Source: Bacillus sp. B15-48 (lineage in GTDB: Bacteria > Bacillota > Bacilli > Bacillales > Cytobacillaceae). Taken from it: a DNA stretch of 64,000 nucleotides. This document shows positions 16,902 through 25,650 of this stretch, piece after piece. The translations under genes were made by a program, and so were the position numbers. Each line of letters starts with the position of its first letter. Position 1 is the stretch's first letter. The notes under the pieces are model-generated. The model was given only the letters and a program-made list of their open reading frames with translations. It was not told the origin of the DNA and ran no database searches. The stretch covers positions 1,116,001 to 1,180,000 of the forward strand of contig NZ_WOFU01000001.1 of NCBI RefSeq assembly GCF_016879755.1, in the 5' to 3' direction.

Positions 16902-18242
16902 TTATACAAGCTTATGTTCTTTAATAAAGTCCTTTAAAACATCGTTAAGATTTGGTTCACTAATTTCATCTAAATCATAGTGTACACGTGTAGTTGGCTT
17001 ATTAATGGAAATAACACGTGATAAATCAATTGGTGTACCAATAATCACTACATCACAATCTGTTTTATTAATTGTTTCTTCAAGATCCTTCAATTGCTGT
17101 TCGCCATATCCCATCGCTGGAAGGACGTTTTCCGCATGTTGATATTTATTAAACGTATCAACCAATGTACCTACGGCAAATGGACGTGGATCAATGATTT
17201 CCTTCGCACCTAAACGCTGTGCTGCTACTGTCCCTGCGCCAATTTTCATCTCTCCGTGTGTTAACGTCGGACCATCCTCAACGATTAAGACGCGTTTTCC
17301 AGCAATGATATCCCGATTATCAACGGTAATCGTTGATTCAGCCTTAATGATTATGCTGTTTGGATTTGCTAGTTTAATATTATTTTCGACGATTTGAACA
17401 GCTTCCTCTGGCGCACTATCCACTTTGTTAATGATGGCCACATCGGTTGTTCTTAAACATACTTCGCCAGGGTAGTATTTAAGCTCATGACCTGGGCGAT
17501 GTGGGTCCAAGACAGTAACAGCTAAATCAGGCTCGAAGAACGAGAAGTCATTATTTCCCCCGTCCCACAAAATAACGTCACAGCCAGCCGGATCGTTCTC
17601 AGCTGCTGCCAAAATATCTGCATAATCAACACCAGCATAAATAATATTTCCACGAGCCACATGTGGTTCGTATTCTTCCATTTCTTCGATTGTACAATTA
17701 TGTTTCTGTAAATCTTCAACTGTCGCAAAACGCTGAACACGTTGTGCATTCAAATCGCCATATGGCATCGGGTGTCTCACTGCGATCACTTTTAAATCAT
17801 GCTCAAGTAATGTTTCGATAATTTTCCGCGACGTTTGGCTTTTTCCAGTTCCCGTGCGCACAGCGCAAACGGAAATGACCGGTTTATTGCTTTTTAACAT
17901 CGTCTTGTTTGGCCCTAGCAATGTGAAGTTCGCTCCCGCTGAATTGACAATCGCACCAACGCCCATCACATGTTCGTAACTCACATCACTATATGCGAAA
18001 ACACATTCATCTACTTTTAATTCTTTAATCAGCTCTGGAAGCTGATCTTGAGAATAAATCGGAATCCCCTCTGGATATAATTCGCCCGCTAATTCACTTG
18101 GATATTTGCGGCCATCAATATCAGGAATTTGCGTTGCCGTAAAAGCAACAACGTTATATTCTTCATTATTACGATAGTAAGTATTAAAGTTATGGAAGTC
18201 TCTTCCTGCTGCACCGATAATAATAATATTTTTTCTTTTCAT
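16902..18242 (-). CDS. Cyclic 2,3-diphosphoglycerate synthetase-like P-loop ATPase/GTPase
   Basis: The protein has 446 residues. An N-terminal Rossmann-like segment (NIIIIGAAGRDFHNFNTYYR) is followed at about residues 125-140 by a Walker A loop (AVRTGTGKSQTSRKI) and later by VILWDGGNNDFSFF and VAIINKVDSA, which fit the G3/G4-type motifs of this family. The relatives named for the archaeal cyclic-DPG enzyme are widespread in bacteria that do not make cDPG, so the true substrate is unknown. It lies convergent with the CofE-like gene and may form one locus with it and the LysR regulator. Confidence 0.65.
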   Translation of the reverse strand: MKRKNIIIIGAAGRDFHNFNTYYRNNEEYNVVAFTATQIPDIDGRKYPSELAGELYPEGIPIYSQDQLPELIKELKVDECVFAYSDVSYEHVMGVGAIVNSAGANFTLLGPNKTMLKSNKPVISVCAVRTGTGKSQTSRKIIETLLEHDLKVIAVRHPMPYGDLNAQRVQRFATVEDLQKHNCTIEEMEEYEPHVARGNIIYAGVDYADILAAAENDPAGCDVILWDGGNNDFSFFEPDLAVTVLDPHRPGHELKYYPGEVCLRTTDVAIINKVDSAPEEAVQIVENNIKLANPNSIIIKAESTITVDNRDIIAGKRVLIVEDGPTLTHGEMKIGAGTVAAQRLGAKEIIDPRPFAVGTLVDTFNKYQHAENVLPAMGYGEQQLKDLEETINKTDCDVVIIGTPIDLSRVISINKPTTRVHYDLDEISEPNLNDVLKDFIKEHKLV

Positions 18243-18376
18243 AGCAATCTCTCCTACAATTTCAACGAATTATTATAATTATAATTGTAGATGTATATTA
18301 ATACAATTATTTTTTTTAAAAAAACACTTATAATTGCTATACCCTCAGTACTTGAATGGAAATCAGACACATTTCT

Positions 18377-18667
18377 TCATCTTCGTTTACGTTTTCTCTC
18401 ATTTGATTTTTTTATCTTCATTAGTTTTGTAGGTGGTTGCTTGCGGAGCCATTTAATGAAGCGTGACAGTTGTTCATCTGTTCGCAAATCTTGAATAGTC
18501 GTTAATCTCGCAGCAATTTCCTCATTTGTATAAAGGGCATGAATTTGCTTGTGACAAGGAATGCACAGATTTGCAGTTTCCCCAAATGTTCCACCCTTCT
18601 CTTTTGGCAGTAAATGGTGCACTGTTGTCTCAATGTTATTTCGACCGCAAAGTTCACATTGTCCCAC
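18377..18667 (-). CDS. Small HNH endonuclease-like protein
   Basis: The protein has 96 residues from a GTG start. CELCGR and CIPCHKQIH supply a zinc-binding CxxC...CxxC pair, and TTVHHLLPKEKGG is the HH/N-containing beta-beta-alpha metal motif of HNH nucleases. The tail is very basic (KIKKSNERKRKRR). Such short HNH proteins occur as stand-alone genes in Bacillaceae with no assigned role. An overlapping frame upstream is an artefact. Confidence 0.7.
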   Translation of the reverse strand: MGQCELCGRNNIETTVHHLLPKEKGGTFGETANLCIPCHKQIHALYTNEEIAARLTTIQDLRTDEQLSRFIKWLRKQPPTKLMKIKKSNERKRKRR

Positions 18668-18891
18668 GTAGTTTCCCCCATTGCTGTTAAAAGACTTTCG
18701 GAATTTTTAACTAGTATCAAAAGATTAGCAAGGAAAAGTCCCTTTCATTTTGTCCAGTTAAGTGTAGACGATTCAATCCTTGCTTAGGCGGCATTCAGGT
18801 ACTTAATCATTCGTTACACCTTACGATACATCTTTTCTACCCATTAGGAGATGATTTTATTATATAAACCAGTTTAGGTGGTGTATATGAA

Positions 18892-19983
18892 TTGGACATC
18901 GCTATTATGGGAGCCGGACTTTCTGGCTTAGCATGTGCCATTACTCTTGAAAAAAATGGAATTACCCCAACAATATTTGAAAAACGAAATAAAGTTGGGG
19001 ATCGATTTGTGAACGGCGAGGTTCTGTTGTCTATTTTTACGCGACCAGTCCACGATTGTATCGCATCATTGTCGGAGGAATATGGAGTTTATCTAAATCC
19101 GACTGCAAGCATACAAAAAATGGTGCTTTTTTCTAAACATGAAAAAGCAATAATTGAAGGTCATCTAGGGTTTTCAAATATTCGTGGTAGAGAACAAGAT
19201 TCGTATGAATCACAATTAGCGAGACAAACGAAATCAACCATTCATTTTAACTCAGAGAAAACGTATGAACAATTGCTAAGTACATATTCACATGTAGTCA
19301 TGGCAACTGGAGACGGAGCTTACGCCAAGGAAACGAGAAACTTCAGAGAAGATTTTACCGTTTCGATTAAAGGAATAACCGTTGAAGGGAAATTTGACCG
19401 CTATACTGTAATGGCCTGGATCGATTACGACTTTGCTCCTTACGGATACTGCTTTTTTATTCCTTATTCAGATAGAGAAGCAAATATTTCGATCGCCATT
19501 CCAGATTTACCTGAAAATGCAGAGGTCGATATTAACGAGCTATGGGACGGATTTTACCCAAAGGTTCGCTCTCAGCTTAAACAAGACTTACCGGTAACAG
19601 ACCAGTTCCAAATCACTCGCTATCCAATCGGAATCTGCGAGTCGGCTCGTGTGGGAAATACTTTTTACGTTGGCAATTGTTTTGGAACGATGATGCCATT
19701 TATGGGCTTTGGACAGTATGCCTCGATCTTAAGCGGAGTCTATGCAGCCTATGATTTATGCGGACTAGGCAAGTATGAAGAGTTAATGAAACCCCTTCGC
19801 CAAAGTTATGAAAATTCCCTAGTATTAAGGAGAACGATGGAGCAATTATCCAATGATGGATTAGATCGAATCATCCGATCACTACAAGGATATTGGGGTG
19901 AAAAATTATTCCATACGAAAACCATTGACCCGTTAAAAGTGGCAAGTTATTTCCTTCGGCCTTTTATAAAAATCAAAGAATAA
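18892..19983 (+). CDS. FAD-dependent oxidoreductase (geranylgeranyl reductase/lycopene cyclase-like)
   Basis: The protein has 363 residues, starting at TTG with TTAGGTGGTG upstream. The N-terminal motif IAIMGAGLSGLACAITLEKNG is a GxGxxG FAD site with its closing acidic strand (PTIFEKRNKVG). SHVVMATGDGAY and FYVGNCFGTMMPFMGFGQYASILSG correspond to the second and third FAD contacts of the p-hydroxybenzoate-hydroxylase fold. The substrate is unknown. It stands alone, ending in a palindromic repeat that could act as terminator. Confidence 0.7.
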   Translation: MDIAIMGAGLSGLACAITLEKNGITPTIFEKRNKVGDRFVNGEVLLSIFTRPVHDCIASLSEEYGVYLNPTASIQKMVLFSKHEKAIIEGHLGFSNIRGREQDSYESQLARQTKSTIHFNSEKTYEQLLSTYSHVVMATGDGAYAKETRNFREDFTVSIKGITVEGKFDRYTVMAWIDYDFAPYGYCFFIPYSDREANISIAIPDLPENAEVDINELWDGFYPKVRSQLKQDLPVTDQFQITRYPIGICESARVGNTFYVGNCFGTMMPFMGFGQYASILSGVYAAYDLCGLGKYEELMKPLRQSYENSLVLRRTMEQLSNDGLDRIIRSLQGYWGEKLFHTKTIDPLKVASYFLRPFIKIKE

Positions 19984-20035
19984 GTGCCTGACCCCCACTC
20001 AAGTAAAGCGTTACTATACTGGGGGTCAGGCACTT
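19982..20035. repeat. Palindromic element (GTGCCTGACCCCC type), probable terminator
   Basis: A 15-bp perfect inverted repeat, AAGTGCCTGACCCCC with its complement, has a 24-bp loop and overlaps the stop of the FAD gene. I recognise this motif as a dispersed element of Bacillus genomes; this is the only copy seen here. Confidence 0.65.
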
Positions 20036-20153
20036 ATTCTTTGTCTATCTCCATAATGGCAGTATCAAAAGATTTATATTATTTTCACCTTCATACTGGT
20101 ATCCAAATAGGGAAAACTAAATCGGAAATAGGCAATTAATAAAATGAGGTGAT

Positions 20154-21362
20154 GTGGTGGATCCATACGTAGAAGTCAGGAATGTCTCAAAGATTTTTGG
20201 CAAATCTCCTAAAGCTGCCATAGATTTACTGAAACAAGGCAAATCAAAAAAAGAAATCTTAAAAGAAACGGGACTAACGGTTGGTGTTAATAATGTTAGT
20301 TTCAAAATTTATCCCAGTGAAATTTTTGTCATCATGGGCTTATCTGGAAGCGGGAAGTCAACGTTAATTCGGATGTTTAACAGGTTGATTGACCCTACAA
20401 TTGGAGAAATCCTAATAAAAAATGAAGATATCGTTAAGATGAATGTCGCAAGATTACGGGAAACTAGACAAAAAAGAATCAGTATGGTTTTTCAAAACTT
20501 TGCCCTTTTTCCCCATAAAACGATTCTAGAAAACGCTGAATTTGGGCTGGAAATCAAAAAGATAGCTCCTAAGGAACGTCGTGAAAAAGCGATGCAGGCT
20601 TTAGAAGCGGTAGGTTTGAAGGGGTATGAACATCAATTTCCATCACAATTGAGCGGTGGGATGCAACAAAGAGTAGGTCTGGCTAGAGCTCTTGCAAGCG
20701 ATACAGATATTATCTTGATGGACGAAGCCTTCAGCGCTCTTGATCCGTTAATTCGCAAAGATATGCAGGATGAATTAATTGGTATTCAAGAACAATACAA
20801 GAAAACGATTATTTTTATCACTCATGATTTAGATGAAGCACTGCGAATTGGTGATCGAATTGCCTTGATGAAAGATGGCAGTGTCATTCAACTTGGAACA
20901 CCTGAAGAAATTATGATTAAGCCCGCAAATGAATTTGTTGAGAAGTTTGTTGAAGATGTTGATTTATCGAAAGTCATAACAGCCTCACATGTAATGAAGC
21001 GAGGAGAAAAAATCAGTATAGACCGAGGACCTAGGGTTGCGTTAGAAATTATGAGAAACCAAGGTTATTCCAGTATCTTTATTGTAGACCGTAAAAATAA
21101 GCTATTGGGCGCGATTACTGCTGAACAAGCACGACAGGCCATTGACCAAAACCTAACCATTGCCGAAGCCATGACAACGGATATCCCCACGGCTACAGAA
21201 GATACATTACTTGCCGATCTTATGGATGTGATCGCAACATCGAGCTTGCCAATATCTGTTATAGATGAAAAAGATAGATTTAAAGGAATTGTAATACGTG
21301 GGGCCGTCATTGGTGCTTTAACAGGAAATAAAGATTCTTTGAATGAATTGGAGAGTGACTAA
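20154..21362 (+). CDS. opuAA: Glycine betaine/proline betaine ABC transporter, ATP-binding subunit (OpuAA/ProV type)
   Basis: The protein has 402 residues, starting at GTG after GAGGTGAT. Walker A is GLSGSGKST (about 60), the signature is LSGGMQQRVGLARALA (about 165) and Walker B is IILMDEAFSALD. The C-terminal 120 residues form two CBS motifs (ASHVMKRGEKIS; AMTTDIPTATEDTLLADLMDVI), which in OpuA sense ionic strength and cyclic-di-AMP. It powers uptake of compatible solutes under osmotic stress. The gene ends 4 bp before the fused permease/binding-protein gene. Confidence 0.92.
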   Translation: MVDPYVEVRNVSKIFGKSPKAAIDLLKQGKSKKEILKETGLTVGVNNVSFKIYPSEIFVIMGLSGSGKSTLIRMFNRLIDPTIGEILIKNEDIVKMNVARLRETRQKRISMVFQNFALFPHKTILENAEFGLEIKKIAPKERREKAMQALEAVGLKGYEHQFPSQLSGGMQQRVGLARALASDTDIILMDEAFSALDPLIRKDMQDELIGIQEQYKKTIIFITHDLDEALRIGDRIALMKDGSVIQLGTPEEIMIKPANEFVEKFVEDVDLSKVITASHVMKRGEKISIDRGPRVALEIMRNQGYSSIFIVDRKNKLLGAITAEQARQAIDQNLTIAEAMTTDIPTATEDTLLADLMDVIATSSLPISVIDEKDRFKGIVIRGAVIGALTGNKDSLNELESD

Positions 21363-21366
21363 TTAA

Positions 21367-23097
21367 ATGGGGATTCCTAAAATTCCGTTAGGAGCATGGG
21401 TAGATTCTTTTGTCGCATGGCTAACCATTGCTTGGGCTGGGCTGTTTATCTTTATAACCAATTTAATCGATGGTCTATTGAACATTATCGTGGACGTATT
21501 AAGTGTAGGCCCTCCCATCGTCTTAATTCTCGTCCTAACTCTTTTGGTTACCTATACAAGCAAATGGCCATTAGGAGTTTTCACGTTACTAAGTTTACTA
21601 TTGATTGCTAATCTCGGTTATTGGGATTCAAGTATTCAAACAATTGGAATTGTTTTATTATCAGGATTGCTTACGATTATTATTGGGATTCCTTTGGGAA
21701 TATGGTGTGCGCAAAGGAAAACTGTGCAAAGAATCGTTACACCTATTTTAGACTTTATGCAAACGATGCCTGCATTTGTTTATTTAATTCCAGCTATTTT
21801 ATTTTTTGGGATTGGAGTCGTACCAGGAATTATTGCTTCCTTTATTTTCGCGATTGCACCAACAATTCGGATGACGAACCTTGGTATTCAGAAAGTGCCT
21901 AAAGATTTAATTGAAGCAGCAAATGCTTTTGGTGCAACGACCAGTCAAAAATTGTTTAAAGTTCAATTACCTTTGGCTACGCCAACGATAATGGCAGGGG
22001 TTAACCAAAGTATTATGCTTGCTCTATCGATGGTTGTTACAGCTTCATTAGTTGGGGCACCTGGGCTTGGAGCAGATGTTTACCGAGCGGTTAGTCAAAT
22101 TGACGTTGGACAAGGCTTTGAAGCTGGATTATCGATCGTCTTCATCGCGATCATTCTTGACCGTATCACGCAAAACTTACGAAAACCAGCTTATGGACAT
22201 GTGATTAAGCCCAAAATAGCCTTTTCTATTTTAGCTTTACTTGTTTTGGGTACTGCTCTTGTTGTAGCGATTCCCGATCGTACGGCTCCTATCGATGGGG
22301 ATGAAAACAGTATTGGTGCTCAAACCGACTATAAAATTGTTGGGATTGAACCTGGAGCTGGGTTGATGGGCTTGACAAAAACCGCACTAGATGATTACGA
22401 ATTAGGTGCTTGGACGTTACTTGAAGGCTCATCTGCAGCCATGGTTGCTGAACTGCAGAAAGCCTATATGAATCAAAAACCAATCATTATCACTGGATGG
22501 ACACCTCATTGGATGTTCTCCAAGTTTGATTTGAAATATCTCGACGACCCGAAAGGATCATTTGGCGGCGCTGAAGAGATTCATACAATTGTAAGAAAAG
22601 GTCTGGAACAGGATGCACCTGGTGCTTACACAATCCTTGATCAATTTTATTGGGAACCAAGTGATATGGAATCAGTAATGGTCGATATTGCAGATGGAAT
22701 GAATTCAACTGAAGCGGCTGAAAAGTGGATTGATGCCAATCCTGATAAAGTTTCTGAATGGACAAACGGTGCCCAATCAGGAAGAGGAGAACCGATTAAT
22801 CTTGTTTTTGTTGCTTGGGACTCAGAAATTGCGAGTACTTATGTGGTTGGCAAAGTCCTTCAGCAACATGGTTATGATGTGACGTTAAGCCAAGTTGAAG
22901 TTGGGCCTATGTTTGCTGGTGTAGCCAATGGAAGTGCAGATGGGATGGTTGGGGCATGGCTTCCAACTACGCATGTTCAATTTTATAATACCTATAAAAA
23001 TGACTTTGTTGACCTTGGTAGAAATCTCCATGGAACAAAGAATGGACTGATTGTGCCAGAGTATGTCGAGATTAATTCGATTGAAGACTTGAAATAA
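21367..23097 (+). CDS. Glycine betaine ABC transporter, permease fused to substrate-binding domain (OpuAB-OpuAC)
   Basis: The protein has 576 residues. Residues 1-290 are the ProW/OpuAB permease, with the ABC-contact loop NAFGATTSQKLFKVQLPLATPTIMAG. A last membrane helix (AFSILALLVLGTALVVAI) tethers an external OpuAC domain (about 320-576). Three aromatic-box tryptophans are visible in IITGWTPHW, VFVAWDSEIAS and VGAWLPTTH, matching the betaine cage of OpuAC. The two lobes occur in the OpuAC order (IITGWT lobe first). The fusion resembles lactococcal OpuA rather than the three-gene opuA of B. subtilis, so the transporter needs only two genes. Confidence 0.92.
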   Translation: MGIPKIPLGAWVDSFVAWLTIAWAGLFIFITNLIDGLLNIIVDVLSVGPPIVLILVLTLLVTYTSKWPLGVFTLLSLLLIANLGYWDSSIQTIGIVLLSGLLTIIIGIPLGIWCAQRKTVQRIVTPILDFMQTMPAFVYLIPAILFFGIGVVPGIIASFIFAIAPTIRMTNLGIQKVPKDLIEAANAFGATTSQKLFKVQLPLATPTIMAGVNQSIMLALSMVVTASLVGAPGLGADVYRAVSQIDVGQGFEAGLSIVFIAIILDRITQNLRKPAYGHVIKPKIAFSILALLVLGTALVVAIPDRTAPIDGDENSIGAQTDYKIVGIEPGAGLMGLTKTALDDYELGAWTLLEGSSAAMVAELQKAYMNQKPIIITGWTPHWMFSKFDLKYLDDPKGSFGGAEEIHTIVRKGLEQDAPGAYTILDQFYWEPSDMESVMVDIADGMNSTEAAEKWIDANPDKVSEWTNGAQSGRGEPINLVFVAWDSEIASTYVVGKVLQQHGYDVTLSQVEVGPMFAGVANGSADGMVGAWLPTTHVQFYNTYKNDFVDLGRNLHGTKNGLIVPEYVEINSIEDLK

Positions 23098-23100
23098 AAC

Positions 23101-23134
23101 TTGTGAGAGAGTGTCCTTTTACACTCTCTCACAA
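23101..23134 (+). terminator. Probable terminator of the opuA operon
   Basis: A 14-bp perfect stem, TTGTGAGAGAGTGT with its complement, has a 6-bp loop and a weak T tail (AATTTAAT). Confidence 0.6.
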
Positions 23135-23207
23135 ATTTAATAGCGCCTCTATAACTCCTCAATTCTCATCTCTTAAACCATTAGAGAAAATCTCAGTCTC
23201 GCTTTTT

Positions 23208-23903
23208 CTAATGAAGAATTCCCTTTCTAATTAATTCAGCTACCGCATGAAGGCGATTTTGCACTCCTAGTTTTTTGACAGCAGATTGAACGTATTGTTG
23301 GATTGTAAGTTCACTTATTCCCAATACACTCGCGATTTCTTTTGTCGTTTCACCCCATGAAACCCTTCTCATTACTTCTAATTCCCGTCTGCTTAAAAGC
23401 TGTGATGGCTGACGATTAGCTGAGCGAACAAATACTTTTCCAATTGATTTTCCGAAAAGTGTGAAACGGGACAACATTTCTTTCTCTATATTCGCCTTTT
23501 GTTTAAACTCAGTCGTACAAATATATCCGATGACAACGGAATCGATACATATTGGAGTAACAGCAATTGAATTATTTTTTGCAGTGACCATGTATTTACT
23601 ATTTGTTTGCTTAAAAAAGTCAATTCCGGAAGAATACTTGGCCTTTCGTTCATGAATCGCCGAGTGAATAATTGGCAACGACCTTACATCATCTCTCATA
23701 TCACGAATATGTATTAATCCACTAGGAACAATTGCAAGTATTCCCTCTGCTAAATACCCCAAGGGAGAATAGCGAAATAAATAGGAATCCAATACGGGAA
23801 AAAGTTCCATATAAACATTAAGAATAGTATACAATTGTTCTTCGTGACTGGTGAGATCATTCAATTTCTGAATTTTATGATCAAGAGTTTGAGAAAAAGT
23901 CAT
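23208..23903 (-). CDS. LuxR-type transcriptional regulator with GAF-like sensor region
   Basis: The protein has 231 residues. The last 65 form a GerE/LuxR DNA-binding domain (LSRRELEVMRRVSWGETTKEIASVLGISELTIQQYVQSAVKKLGVQNRLHAV, interrupted nowhere). The first 165 look like a small-molecule sensor of the GAF type without obvious cofactor residues. It is divergent from an aldehyde dehydrogenase gene about 170 bp away and is its likely regulator. The inducer is unknown. Confidence 0.8.
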   Translation of the reverse strand: MTFSQTLDHKIQKLNDLTSHEEQLYTILNVYMELFPVLDSYLFRYSPLGYLAEGILAIVPSGLIHIRDMRDDVRSLPIIHSAIHERKAKYSSGIDFFKQTNSKYMVTAKNNSIAVTPICIDSVVIGYICTTEFKQKANIEKEMLSRFTLFGKSIGKVFVRSANRQPSQLLSRRELEVMRRVSWGETTKEIASVLGISELTIQQYVQSAVKKLGVQNRLHAVAELIRKGILH

Positions 23904-24005
23904 CCTATCACTCCTTTTTAGGGATGTATTACTTAGAAAATTGGGAATATTTTAATTATACAAAATAATATATTGTAATGATAGGGAAAAGCTCCCCTAT
24001 TAAAC

Positions 24006-24019
24006 TGAAAGCGTTTGCA
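24006..24019. promoter_or_regulatory. Catabolite-responsive element (cre) for CcpA
   Basis: TGAAAGCGTTTGCA agrees with the cre consensus TGWAANCGNTNWCA at all but one defined position. It lies 56 bp upstream of the aldehyde dehydrogenase start, so repression by CcpA on good carbon sources is likely. Confidence 0.6.
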
Positions 24020-24074
24020 ATTATTCATTAATTGCATTTAGTTAAACATTATTACTTTAAAGGAGATGAATGAA

Positions 24075-25574
24075 ATGGAAAAAGTACTAGATTCTGTGCA
24101 AGAAAGAGTGAAAAGGTTTTTATCCGAGCCAAAAAAAATGTTTATCAATGGCGAGTTTGTTGCCTCTGCGTCAGGGAAAACATTTGAATCTATCAACCCT
24201 GCAAATGGTCAAGTAATTGCAACAGTATACGAAGCTGGGCAAACAGATGTAGATAAAGCTGTTGCAGCTGCAAAGGCAGCCTTCAAGGGGCCATGGTCAA
24301 AGTATTCTCCTGCTGAACGTACGAGGTTAATTAATAAACTTGCGGATTTAATTGAAGAGCATGTAGATGAATTAACTTACCTCGAGACAATTGACTTTGG
24401 CAGTATTGAAAGTCTTTCACGTCATGGCTGGGTATTAGGTGCTGCGGATCATTTCCGTTATTACGCAGGTTGGGCAACGAAATTAAATGGAGAAACAATG
24501 ACATTAACTTCCGGTGGGAATAAACATGCGTACACCGTTAAACAGCCAATTGGCGTTTGTGGCCAAATTACTTCATGGAATTTCCCAATCTTAGGAGCAG
24601 CTTGGAAATTGGCTCCAGCTTTAGCAGCTGGAAATACATCCGTCTTAAAACCATCTCAATTTACGTCTTTAACGTCGATATACTTAGCACAATTAATTAA
24701 AGAAGCAGGCTTCCCTGATGGAGTTGTTAATATCGTTACTGGCCCCGGAAGTACGACAGGTGAAGCAATAACAAGCCATCCTGATGTTGACAAAGTTGCC
24801 TTCACTGGTTCAACTTCTGTCGGAAAAGGAATTATGCGTAAAGCAGCCGATAACTTGAAGAAAGTTACTTTAGAATTGGGAGGCAAATCGCCACATATCA
24901 TTTTTGCCGATGCAGATATTGAAAAAGCAGCTCAAAATGCGTTTCTAGGTTTTACAATGAACCAAGGTCAGGTTTGCGCTGCTGGTTCCCGCGTTTATGT
25001 GGAAAGAGCGGTCTATCAAGAAGTAACCGATCGTTTAGTGGAAATGGCAAAAAACTTAAAAGTCGGGGATCCTTTTGACCCATCATCGGAAATGGGGCCG
25101 CTTGTTTCAAAAGAACAGTATGACCGCGTCACGAACTATATTGAGATTGCGAAACAAGAAGGCGGACAAGTTTTAGTTGGCGGCAAAGCTCCAGCTGAGA
25201 GCAGCCTTGCCGATGGGTATTATTTAGAACCAACAATCATTGCCGGTTTAAATGAAAACTGCCGAGCAGTTAAAGAAGAAATCTTTGGTCCGGTCCTAGT
25301 TATCCTTCCATTTGATGATGTCGATGAAGTCATCGAGCGTGGAAACTTAACAGAGTATGGTCTTGCTTCTGGTGTTCATACTAGAGATATCAATAAAGCT
25401 CATAAAGTAATCAATGCCCTTAATGCTGGTACTGTTTGGGTAAACGCTTATTATAATAGTAACTCAGCTGTTCCGCTTGCAGGCTTTAAGCAAAGTGGAA
25501 TTGGCGCTGAACACGGCTACCCTGGTATTGAAATCTATACGAAGACAAAAGCTGTCGTCATTGATTTAGGTTAA
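24075..25574 (+). CDS. NAD(P)-dependent aldehyde dehydrogenase (DhaS-like)
   Basis: The protein has 499 residues. The ATG at 24075 is chosen because the one nine bases earlier overlaps the AAAGGAG ribosome site. Cofactor and catalytic motifs are GQITSWNFPILGAAWK, FTGSTSVGKGI, the general base in VTLELGGKSPHI and the catalytic cysteine in NQGQVCAAGSR (about residue 300). The sequence is closest to the DhaS/phenylacetaldehyde-dehydrogenase branch. The neighbouring betaine transporter suggests betaine aldehyde as an alternative, but sequence alone does not support it. A cre site and a divergent LuxR regulator indicate catabolic control. Confidence 0.88.
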   Translation: MEKVLDSVQERVKRFLSEPKKMFINGEFVASASGKTFESINPANGQVIATVYEAGQTDVDKAVAAAKAAFKGPWSKYSPAERTRLINKLADLIEEHVDELTYLETIDFGSIESLSRHGWVLGAADHFRYYAGWATKLNGETMTLTSGGNKHAYTVKQPIGVCGQITSWNFPILGAAWKLAPALAAGNTSVLKPSQFTSLTSIYLAQLIKEAGFPDGVVNIVTGPGSTTGEAITSHPDVDKVAFTGSTSVGKGIMRKAADNLKKVTLELGGKSPHIIFADADIEKAAQNAFLGFTMNQGQVCAAGSRVYVERAVYQEVTDRLVEMAKNLKVGDPFDPSSEMGPLVSKEQYDRVTNYIEIAKQEGGQVLVGGKAPAESSLADGYYLEPTIIAGLNENCRAVKEEIFGPVLVILPFDDVDEVIERGNLTEYGLASGVHTRDINKAHKVINALNAGTVWVNAYYNSNSAVPLAGFKQSGIGAEHGYPGIEIYTKTKAVVIDLG

Positions 25575-25588
25575 TATTTGTGAATGAG

Positions 25589-25627
25589 AAAAACAAGTAG
25601 AGAAGCGAATTTCTCTACTTGTTTTTT
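25589..25627 (+). terminator. Terminator of the aldehyde dehydrogenase gene
   Basis: A 14-bp perfect stem (AAACAAGTAGAGAA) with a GCGAAT loop is followed by TTTTTT. Confidence 0.85.
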
Positions 25628-25650
25628 CTCTTATATTTTTTAAATTATAA

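Noticed and set aside
24066-24068. ATG at 24066 as start of the aldehyde dehydrogenase
   Set aside because: It overlaps the AAAGGAG ribosome site; the ATG nine bases later has correct spacing.
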